From the NCBI GenBank assembly GCA_036250225.1, contig JAPZLL010000038.1:62001-126000 (forward strand): DNA of 64,000 nt. The letters run 5' to 3'. This DNA comes from Cercophora sp. LCS_1. Its lineage: Eukaryota; Ascomycota; Sordariomycetes; Sordariales; Lasiosphaeriaceae. Position numbers and translations under genes: made by a program. Positions 55,784 through 64,000 of the stretch are shown in pieces. A model generated the notes under the pieces. It did no database searches. It worked only from the letters and a program-made list of their open reading frames with translations, and was not told the origin of the DNA. The stretch's first letter is position 1. The number at the start of each line of letters is the position of its first letter.

Positions 55784-56170
55784 GTGATGTTCGGATTGAG
55801 TGGGAAGTTGGTTTGGTGCTTGTGTAGCATGATGACTGGCGGTCAAGGGAGCCAAGGGACAGATGTCGAAGACTGTGAAATGAAACTCAATGTCAACAGC
55901 AGGAGGTAGAAAGGCAAAAACACCATGTAAAGGAACGTGAGTTTTCTTTATGCACAATCGGTGCGAGCTCGCTGAGATCAAGTTCCCTGGCATCTACTTG
56001 GAAACAGCAGTTTGCCTTCTGAAGTACAGAGAAAACGAAACGTAAAGACCATTTTTCCCTTTTAGTTTCACTGCACACAATGTGATGGCATGATGGTTTA
56101 GGAAAAAGAGAAAAAAGAACAGAAAAATCAATTTGAAGTTGCGGTTGTAGTTGTGATGGGTAAAAATAAA
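55784..56170. other. Spacer between Zn2Cys6 regulator and tRNA-Ile
   Basis: No gene is supported. The tract just downstream of the tRNA 3' end on the minus strand is rich in T runs (plus-strand poly-A at about 56100-56170), suitable for Pol III termination. Confidence 0.5.
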
Positions 56171-56265
56171 TGCCCAGTAACAGGATTGAACTGTTGACCT
56201 TCGCATACCACATATTCCGTGTGAGAATATTAGTACGACGCTCTAACCAGCTGAGCTAACCGGGC
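56171..56265 (-). tRNA. tRNA-Ile (anticodon AAT) with 21-nt intron
   Basis: Cloverleaf reads on the minus strand from 56265. The acceptor stem GCCCGGT pairs with ACTGGGC with one G-U; discriminator A. The D arm has TAGCTCAGCTGGTTAGA (A box). Anticodon stem TCGTA pairs with TGCGA. The T arm AACAG/CTGTT encloses TTCAATC (B box). Anticodon AAT is at 56231-56229, flanked by T33 and A37. A 21-nt intron occupies 56227-56207, directly after position 37 as in eukaryotic tRNAs. No encoded CCA, as expected for a nuclear gene. Confidence 0.94.
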
Positions 56266-57162
56266 GCTGATTGATTGTTGGAAAAACAATCGGGGAAACG
56301 GTCCTCACATTGCCTACGGTACGGGCTTGGGATGGTGCTGTCTTGTGGTTTGGCGAAGACAGCATGGCACGGTCGAAAGCTTTTGGTGTCAGCCCATTGC
56401 AATAGGTTCCTGCAGGATACTGTGCACCCAAGGACGCGAGTCTCAAGAAACCCGGATGTTTCTCTCTCCGTGAAACGTGGTGAACAAGCGTAGTTCGGAG
56501 CAAATTGAAGACCCCCAAAATCCGGAGATTCGTTGCGTGGGTGGGGGGATCTTGGCTGGTAACGTGGTGTCTCAGATGTTAGATAACAACCTACAAAAAA
56601 CGCGGGGGAAGCCGGGCAGGGTGAGGGGCCTCGGTCGAGCGTTTTGGGCAGGTGAAATCCAACAATGCATTCAGCGCCTTGAACGCCCTGGCGCCACACA
56701 AAGGTGTGTTGGGGGTTTGAAATATTGTGCTGGCCATATGTGGAAGGTCGATCTGGGCATCCTTTGTCATGGGGTTTACTTGCACGCTGGTTGCTGGGGT
56801 TGTGGGTGAGAAACTCCAGGGCGTCTAGCATCGCGTTTGGTTACCGCAAGGTAGGCAATGACGGCACCTGCTTACTTACAGTTTGTTGGACTGATGAGCC
56901 GCTTCTTGTTTCTTGTCGAAATTCGGTTGACAGGTCGCAACTTCTATCCTACCTCAGTTTGGTAAGAAGGCTTTAGGAACCTCATTGACTGAGAATGGGC
57001 GATGAATCGTGCGTGCGGGGTCCCGCTTGAGCCGTTGAGGGGTTGCATCACCAAACACTTCACCCCTCCTCCACCATCATCACCTCCCTTCTCCGATACT
57101 TTCGACAACAATTTGGATTGTGGATGGCCTGCAGACTTGGCTGTCTTTCTCGACATACGTCA
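56266..57162. other. Spacer between tRNA-Ile and PNPOx-like gene
   Basis: No gene is supported. The open frame of the next gene extends upstream to about 57043 but only through a GTG/TTG-type start or non-conserved sequence. Confidence 0.5.
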
Positions 57163-58044
57163 ATGGCGCAACAAACACCATGCACCCCTGCTCCATGGCG
57201 GCAAGCTTTCCTCAGCCACGTCTCATCAATACCCCAAGCAACCTTTGTTCTCTCAACCCTGCACCCCGCAAAGCCGGACGCCAGTCATCCCTTTCTTGTT
57301 GTCCCCCGCGCAAGAACATGCGTCTTCCGTGGTCTCTGGGGCACTCTGCCGTCCAATGATCGTAACCCGGCACCCCGAAATCCACCCATCTACGAATCGG
57401 ACTTACCTGTTCTGACCACCGACATACGCATGGAAAAGGCTGGCGAGATACTAGGCACAGCTAAGCCTAGCGCTTTCCCAATCGATGCTTCCGGGGGAGG
57501 TGGTCCTGTTGAGGGCGTATGGTGGGCTGAGAACTATGGTACTCAGTGGCGCATCCGCGGTACGGCCTGGGTGCTAGGGTCTGACATCGACGGCGAGGGT
57601 GAGGGGGCCAGGGCCGTTCGGGGGGTATTGCAGCAACGGATGCGAAGTGCTGGGGATGGAGGGTTGAGTCTTGAAGGGGCCGGGGAACCGCAGTCGGCCG
57701 CCGAGTCGGCATGGAAGTGGGGCCGAGAAGTTACCGGGCATTTCGGTAACTTGAGCCCGGGAATGAGGGGTACATTTCGGAACCCTCCGCCAGGTCAGCC
57801 GATGACAGTTCCAGTTCCACCGGGTCTTGGTGTTGGCCAAGCCGTGGAGGATGTCGAGGATCAGGTGGCAAGAGAGAATTTCAGGGTCCTTGTCATCGTG
57901 CCCGATGAGGTTGATCAGGTGGACTTGTCCGACATGAAGCACCCGAAGAGATGGCTGTACGTCTACCGTGGCGCTTCGTACAAGTCAACCCAACCGGGTG
58001 GCGAGATCGTTGGTGAATGGGAAAAGGTGGAAGTTTGGCCTTAG
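57163..58044 (+). CDS. Pyridoxamine 5'-phosphate oxidase-like FMN-binding protein
   Basis: Single exon, 293 aa from ATG 57163, chosen because MAQQTPCTPAPWRQAFLSH begins the family domain directly. The split-barrel flavin fold is suggested by FVLSTLHPAKP, PRARTCVFRGLWGTLP and ESDLPVLTTDIRMEKAGEI (strand order typical of the Alr4036-type PNPOx-like domain), followed by VEGVWWAENYGTQWRIRGTAWVL, and the C-terminal FRVLVIVPDEVDQVDLSD with KRWLYVYRG. This is the PNPOx-like clade common in fungi, not the canonical PDX3 enzyme: the C-terminal PNPOx dimer motif is absent. Substrate unknown; vitamin B6 oxidation should not be assumed. Confidence covers the family, not the reaction. Confidence 0.8.
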   Translation: MAQQTPCTPAPWRQAFLSHVSSIPQATFVLSTLHPAKPDASHPFLVVPRARTCVFRGLWGTLPSNDRNPAPRNPPIYESDLPVLTTDIRMEKAGEILGTAKPSAFPIDASGGGGPVEGVWWAENYGTQWRIRGTAWVLGSDIDGEGEGARAVRGVLQQRMRSAGDGGLSLEGAGEPQSAAESAWKWGREVTGHFGNLSPGMRGTFRNPPPGQPMTVPVPPGLGVGQAVEDVEDQVARENFRVLVIVPDEVDQVDLSDMKHPKRWLYVYRGASYKSTQPGGEIVGEWEKVEVWP

Positions 58045-60681
58045 CAAACCCTTGTTATAATTACGCAGATCATCAAACCCGGAAACCGAGATGAGAGAAA
58101 CAAAGGGCCAAATGGGTGATGCAACCTCGAAACTCGGTTGCGAATCTGGGCTTGAGTGCCTTACCAGGGCAATGGTATCAGGCGCCATCATTCCCTTATT
58201 GCCGTCGTAACCGGTAGGTACGCTACCTAGGCGACTTTTACGATATCTGAGGTAACTCTCTGAAACTTTGGTGTCTGGGTACAGTAGGAAAGCCCCCGGT
58301 CTCCATCCTGTTGGGGCTCTTGGATTGGGTCAAACCCTGACAAAATATGCCGGAACCCGGGCATTGGATTGGACTTGACCACAGACAGTAGGGCTGACCG
58401 CTTTCGTGTATGCCGGGGGACATTGTACACTTTGCTGCATGGTGGCTGTGCCTCTCGCGTGTTTTTGTGTTGTGAGGACTCGAGGGTCAGACCGAAGACA
58501 GCTCGCGGATGGATGGCTGGATGCGTTGGACGGGCTGTTGGCTCTGGAGCGAATACCCCGCGACTCGGTCCGTTTCCGTGCGCTCCTCCAATGCAGTGCA
58601 GGAGGGTGTGCGCCCAATATCGAGTCTCAGCCCATAAGAGATTGAAGCCAACCTTCTATGGCTCATAGCGCATCGACACGGCACGAGCTGCTCTGCGGCC
58701 CTTGACTTTTGCTGCCCCCAACAACCGAACATCGACTGGTATTTCAGTCGCCTGCTCGTTTTCAGTGCTTCACGTTTCATGCCGCTCGCTTGCAACCAGC
58801 CATCGTCTCGTGCTTTGGCGCTAGGATTTCGAGTCTTAGTGCCGTGGCACTAGGGAGAACGAAAATGCGTTGGCGTTGGGGGTCAAACGGTCGGGAAGAC
58901 AGGGCGGACGTTGGCGAGAGATAGCCTAGGATTTAAACATCGCCGGGGTCAGGCCTGCTAACCCAAAAAGGATGGTGGGGAGGATGCGTGGGGTGAACCC
59001 CCTGTCAAGATGCTGTCGCCATCTTGCCGGGCAAGCGGGTACCCGCTGGGAACATGAGGGACAAAATTTGATCCCGCTCTCTCAATTGCCTGTGGAAATG
59101 TGGTGGGCCTGAGATTGAACAAGATGCCTTGTTGATATCCGTTCTGTTGTGCTGGAAGGGGAGCTCCGGAGCGCAAGGCGAGGACCGAGATGGCATGGGC
59201 TGCAACCCCCCCTCGGATTGCCTCGACCTCGCTGCGTGGGTTGCCTGGGTTTCATGCAGGCACCACGGGTATCTTCACAGGCTCTTGAGCTGGCTTTGCT
59301 CTAGCTTCTGAGAACACAAGGCCTCGGTAAAACGATTTGGTTCTGCGATCACACGATTCTTCTCCCGTTTGCGCGGAAAATCCCTTTGGGCTTGTGTCCC
59401 ACTTTGTTTTTATCTTTGCCGTCGATCGAATCCCTGTTGTGCGGAAATGAAAAGCAAGTCTTTGTTTCCGCTCCACCAGAAGCTATCCTGGAGTGGATTC
59501 CAAATCGCACGATTCTTATCTCTTGACTCGAAATCTCGAGTTGCAATACCCCAAGGCCCTCGACGACGTTTTGCACATTAGCATCTGCCACTCTGACCCC
59601 TCCGCTGCCGGCATCTTGACCGCATCGTCGGTGTCACGAGCCCGTTCCGCCACCGCCAGGCTCAGGATGCCAACGCAAGCTCACCGTCTGTTGCCCCGCC
59701 TCGAGTGGCTCGTGTGGACCCTTAATTGGGGAGGGAGACCTCACGCGGGAGGAGAGTGAGGGATTCGGAGTACGTACCGATGGCCCGCAGCACCAAGACA
59801 AGATGCACACGACCCTGCCAGGACGCGGGCTTCTTGGTACCAATCAGCGTGCGCGCCCAGCAGAGTAGCCAGCCACCCGCCGGGGTAAGCAGCCTCCTGC
59901 TGTCAAGCGCAGGTCTCGCAAGGACGGCTGGCTGACGCCCATAACGCCCATCACGTCGATATCACTGGGCTCCTGTGCCGGGACGCGGGATGCAGCTCAT
60001 CATTGGGGCCGGCAGCTCATTGCGCGCAAACGAGCCGCCCTCGGCTGGCTGGAAACTGGGCGACTGGGCTCGTGTCTGCTAGGAGGGCGAGCCTGGGGTT
60101 CCATGCGCAAAAGCACCGCACCCATTGTCAGAATGGTCAGAGATAGCAGTTGATCCTGATGCGCCTGCAGGGCCACAGCCTGCCTAGGCCACCCACTCCA
60201 TCCCACCTCACCCGCTCGCCTGCGGGTTGCGTGCATATTATTAGTCTGGGTACTGCCCGTCCCGTTTCTCCACGAGTCTTTTGCTCTTCTCCCACACGCC
60301 GTTGCCGTCGCCCCCGTGGTCCTGTTGCTCGGTTTGAGCCTACATGTCTGGCGAACACTCTGCCCAGACACGCGCGGGACCAGACTCGACCAGACTGTTC
60401 AGATGCGACGATCTTGGGCCCTTCACCGCGTTGTGGATGCAACTGTCTCACTGGCCGATATTACCGGCAGCCGAGAAACACGACCCCCAGACGTCATAGC
60501 AAGCCGATTCCGGGACGAAAGGCGTTTGCAGCACCGTTGGCTGGTCTGACGCCGACCATTGGCCTCACCGTCCGAACCTCATCTGGAACGCCTCAACTTA
60601 CCGTTGGACTGAACTCCCCTCGCCGCTCGTCCCTCTCCGGAGGATGACGAGCACGGCGTGCTCGCAAGCGCCGCCACCATA
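58045..60681. other. Intergenic 2.6 kb upstream of receptor-like gene
   Basis: No gene is supported on either strand. A near-perfect inverted repeat TAGGTA-CGC-TACCTA is at 58215-58229. Short GCAGCTCAT repeats lie near 59993 and 60010. The right part probably carries the promoter and leader of the receptor-like gene. Confidence 0.5.
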
Positions 60682-62316
60682 ATGACCTTGTACTCGGAAC
60701 CTCCCCCATTACGACCGTTCAGCGACGACAAGCCGACTCTTTTGGTATGCTGGTGGATCACTATCTTCTGCACCGTCATCATCTTGCTCCGTGTAAGCGG
60801 CAGATTTGTACGGACGGAGAAGTTGTTTCCAGAAGATAAGACGGCGGCCCTGGCAATCGTACCGCTGTTCCTGCGCATGGGCTGCGTTCATATCGTCCTA
60901 GTCTATGGAACCAACAACGCGCAGCTAGCAGACGCCAACCTTTCGGACGACGAGCTTAGGAAAAAGTCAATTGCTAGTGGCTTGGTTCTCCTGAGTCGAA
61001 TTCTGTACGCGGCGACGTATGTGGCAACTTTCCCTTACAGCCCCTAATTCCATCATTACCCATCTGCTTGGACCTAGAGGCAAGAAACTAACAATTGTGT
61101 TTTCTGGCTCAGACTGTGGGTACTCAAACTCACCATCCTTGAGTTTTTCAGGCGTCTCAACATTACCTGGGAAAGGTCTTACGATGTCTCCCTCGTCTTT
61201 GTTCGGTGTGCCCTGGCCGCAACTTTTGTCGCCGTCGTTATCAGCGATCTGGCCGAGTGCCAGCCCTTTTCCAACTACTGGCAGGTCCTCCCGGACCCTG
61301 GGGGACAATGCCGCCAAGGATATGCTCAGCTTTTGACGATGGGTGTCTGCAACATCGTCACGGATCTCATGTTGGTCTTCTTCCCCATACCCATTATTAT
61401 CCGCAGCCAGATGTCGACGAAGCGCAAGATGCAACTTGTGCTTCTGTTCTCCCTAAGCCTTGTTGTCGTGGCGATCACCTTGTATCGAATCCCACAAATC
61501 ATCAGGGATCATGGCAGCCAACAAAGCCGGTCTCTTCTCGCCTCGGTCGAATTGCTTTTCGCGACAGCAGCATCAAACGCCTTGGTGCTTGGATCGTTTG
61601 TTCGTGATAGGGGCGTCAAAAAGCGAAAGTTCAAGTACGACTCGATTGCCGGTGGCTCGGTAGAGCGATCCTCGGCCTCTGGATCGCGAAGGCCGACACT
61701 AAAGCACTGGGGAAGTGATGAGGATCTCGTCCGGGATATCGGTTTTGGGGTGAAGCCTGATTTGCGAGACCCCCTTACGGCAACCGAAAACAGGCATCTC
61801 ATGCCAGCCCGCGTGGCAAAGATGCACGAAGAGATGAACGCTTGGAACTTTCCTAGTCAGAAACGCTCCAGTGTCGCACAGAGCGACGACCACCTTCTGA
61901 CCGTGGACCGGATGTCGCCGACAAGAAGTAACTCGACGAGTACTCCTCGGAAGGTTTCCTTTTTCGACCATGGGAATCTGCTAGGCGATGAAGAAGGCAG
62001 CCCGAGCCGGCGAGGGAGCGTCGTTCCGCCGCATGACCCGCGTCCACAAAGTGGCGCGCCTCCGCCAACAAGAAAAGCCAGCGTTGGCGGTTTTAGAAGG
62101 GGCTCAACGACCATACTCCAGGATCTCTCTGGCTTACTAGGTCCGCTGGCCCCGAACCAAGGCAGGCCGAGACACAAAAGTGCCTCTGAGCTCCCGACCA
62201 TACATGCCGCAAAGGAAGCACCGCCGGCTTCACCACCATCCTATCCAGGGCCAACAGCTTGGAAACCCGAGCTGGAGCTGGCTGATGTTGGCGGATTGCT
62301 CAACGGGGCAAGATAA
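60682..62316 (+). CDS. Seven-helix membrane protein of the Pth11-like/fungal rhodopsin-domain family
   Basis: Exons 60682-61016 and 61113-62316; 512 aa. Start at ATG 60682 (context CCATAATGA); the frame opens earlier only at a GTG. About seven helices: LLVCWWITIFCTVIILLRVS, TAALAIVPLFLRMGCVHIVL, SGLVLLSRILYAAT|LWVLKLT, CALAATFVAVVISDL, LTMGVCNIVTDLMLVFFPIP, MQLVLLFSLSLVVVAITLYR and LLASVELLFATAASNALVLG. Conserved family points: RVSGRF after the first helix, LWVLKLTILEFFRRL, ECQPFSNYW and IVTDLMLVFFPIP. No CFEM cysteine domain at the N-terminus. The C-terminal 190 residues are cytosolic, Ser/Pro/Arg-rich and probably phosphorylated (RRPTLKHWGS, TPRKVSFFD). Receptor function is inferred from the family; ligand and G-protein coupling are unknown. 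Confidence 0.8.
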
Positions 62317-63092
62317 ACCCGCACACTATACTAAACTTGGCCCGGCCACACGCTGGTCGTTGGAAGGGGTCAGGAGTTGACGAACGAACACGACAGACAG
62401 ACCTGCTTAATTTGAGCAAGTCAAGGAGGTATATTTACGGTTCAGAGCGAGGGCGTTTTCGCGGGGACTTTTATTTCACACGGAGTAGCGACATAGATGG
62501 TGGCATGACTGAACGAACACGATAATGGCCATTGGAAAGTAGTAGTATTATTAGCGGTGATATCCTCAGATGTTGGGGCTGTCAGGGCAACGGAGGGCAG
62601 CGGAGGGCGCAGGGTGGTATTGGCGTATTGCTTCATGGTTGGGACTGACACTATATATACCCGGCACAAGCCCTGTTACTGTTTCGCATGTTGCGAACAT
62701 CTTGAAAGCATAAAGATGATCTATGGCACGTCTCGCGCTGTCTAGCGCTTGATCATCTCCTGCATTGTGACAATATCAGTGAGCTTGCACAGCATCAATC
62801 TGATGAGTATTGTCCTCAACTACGTTGCTATCTATCTGCAATGCTTGTCCTAGTTGCGCGTCGTTGACAGGGCCGTCGGGCAACACACGGAACCAAGCAA
62901 GCCAGTAGACTGCCCCAACCCCTTGAAAGCGTCAAGGTAACAAAAGCACCCCCATAACGCCCAAAAACATGCATCCACCCGTATACAACGCCGATTTGTA
63001 AGAACAACCATTTGACGGATTCCAGGTCCCTATCCCTATCCGTACATCTCCAGCTTCAGCCCAAGACCTCATCCGAGGACTGTTCTGAAGTA
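62317..63092. other. Convergent 3' flanks of receptor-like gene and RPB5
   Basis: No gene is supported. Both neighbours end here, and open frames are short. Confidence 0.5.
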
Positions 63093-63905
63093 TTACACGC
63101 AGAGCCGGTAGCTTGCATAGCGCCCCGCGGTCTCACTTGTGCGAATGATTTTGACGACCTGACCACGCTTCAGACCAAGGTACCGGGCAATCGGATCCTT
63201 CTGCAAGATACGAGGCAGCTGTGTCTCTTTGAGGCGGTATCGCTTGAGCAGAGCTGTCTTCTCCTCGCGGCTCAGCACGATATGCTTGGGAACCAGCTCG
63301 TGATGTGTGATGTTGACGAGGAGGTCCTCCTCAAGGAAGCACTCGATCTGCGTGTACTGCTGGGTGACAGTAATGACCTTGCGGGCCTGCGCCGAGAGGG
63401 CCTGCGTGGTGACGAGGATGCCGGCTTTGAAGTTGTTGGTCGAACAGTGTTGCACGAACTTCTTCATGACACTGATACCGATGGATGATGTCTCGGAGCA
63501 GAATTCGACCCAGATCGTGCCGGCTTCTGAAGTCGGGTTGGGATTGGCGGCCGTCGCGGGGGGGGTGTACTTCTTGATCATGGCTTCGGAGGGACGCGCC
63601 GAGAACTGCATCTTGCCGCGACTGATTGGGAGGGTCAGCGAACACATTCAAAGCAGCAATGGGGGGTACTTTAGTACTTTGGCTTGCCACTCTCGTCTGT
63701 GTAGTTCCTTCGGAAGTCATCAAGGGAAATCTTGACTTCCTCATCTGCCAGCTCATAACCCTAGGTGCGTGTCAGAGACCATCATTTTTGGGATGATGCG
63801 CCGGCGGCGTACCCTGTCCTGAACCATCTCATGAACCGTTCTCCAGGCGCGCCAGAGGCGCGATGTTTCCCTCGCAAAGTTTGTCGCGGTGCTTTCGTCC
63901 TCCAT
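63093..63905 (-). CDS. rpb5: RNA polymerase I, II and III shared subunit RPB5 (RPABC1)
   Basis: Common subunit of the three nuclear RNA polymerases, forming part of the lower jaw. Exons 63905-63813, 63760-63678, 63621-63093; 234 aa, close to the usual 210-235. The jaw domain (about 1-160) has SRLWRAWRTVHEMVQDRGY, ISLDDFRRNYTDESGKPNR then GKMQFSARPS, and FVQHCSTNNFKAGILVTTQ. The C-terminal assembly domain has HELVPKHIVLSREEKTALL, RILQKDPIARYLGLKRGQVV and the invariant end SETAGRYASYRLCV. ATG 63905 opens a 31-codon first exon, MEDESTATNFARE. Introns have GTACGC and GTACTA donors with TAG and CAG acceptors. Confidence 0.96.
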
Positions 63906-64000
63906 AATCGGCAACGGAGTTATCGAGAATTTGATTGTGAAACGAATCGGTACGCTGTTGCGGGAATGTGGTTTGCCGATGGCTTTGTTGTGGCGGCAGG
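63906..64000. other. RPB5 5' flank to window end
   Basis: Promoter/5'UTR side of RPB5. Nothing further can be said from 95 bp. Confidence 0.5.

Noticed and set aside
1..64000. Transposons, CRISPR arrays, viral elements, secondary-metabolite cluster or toxin genes
   Set aside because: No transposase, reverse transcriptase, long repeats, backbone enzymes or similar sequences were seen in any frame.

Overview
The window is nuclear DNA from a filamentous ascomycete. Genes are split by short introns (about 45-100 nt) with GTRNGT donors, CTAAC/CTGAC branch sites and YAG acceptors. Gene content fits Pezizomycotina, most likely Sordariomycetes: an Hsp88-type Hsp110, a chitin synthase without a myosin motor, a NIT2/NIT4-type nitrate reductase promoter, an EED homologue and a Pth11-like receptor. 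The species cannot be fixed from sequence alone. I rebuilt 22 protein-coding genes and one intron-containing tRNA-Ile(AAT). Every complete exon chain sums to a multiple of three. Exon coordinates are given in each entry. All functional names rest on recognised motifs and family memory, not on a database search.

Layout. 1-12.7 kb (all minus strand): hsp88 (3' end cut by the window edge), chitin synthase, UPF2. 14.8-20.9 kb (plus): assimilatory nitrate reductase with recognisable NIT2/NIT4 sites upstream, complex I subunit NDUFA5 type with a tandem E-box/Gcn4-like promoter repeat, and an Rrn11-like Pol I factor. 21.1-23.0 kb (minus): the Polycomb protein EED in nine exons. 26.7-30.5 kb (plus): a PAS-domain protein behind a 3.7 kb gene-free stretch, then a Yip4-type Golgi membrane protein. 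31.2-44.9 kb (minus): a divergent vacuolar cation/proton exchanger, the RecQ4-like helicase HRQ1, a RanBP3/Yrb2-type Ran-binding protein, a secreted-then-membrane His/Pro/Gly repeat protein of unknown function, and an RNF126-like E3 ligase. 46.4-48.2 kb: FIS1 (minus) and SPC24 (plus) share a 467 bp divergent promoter. 48.4-64 kb: a conserved-looking membrane protein (minus), the TatD-like SCN1 (plus), a Zn2Cys6 regulator (plus), tRNA-Ile (minus), a PNPOx-like flavoprotein (plus), a seven-helix Pth11-like protein (plus) and RPB5 (minus).

Most genes are unrelated housekeeping functions, and I see no biosynthetic cluster, transposon, CRISPR array or virus-like element. The most unusual items are the His/Pro/Gly repeat membrane protein with eight glycosylation sequons in a short stretch, the exchanger lacking the family's signature asparagines, five introns that appear to use AAG acceptors, two AAG|GCAAGT (GC-AG) introns, three stop-free introns of length 3n, very short exons, and dispersed TACCTA/TAGGTA-type elements between genes.
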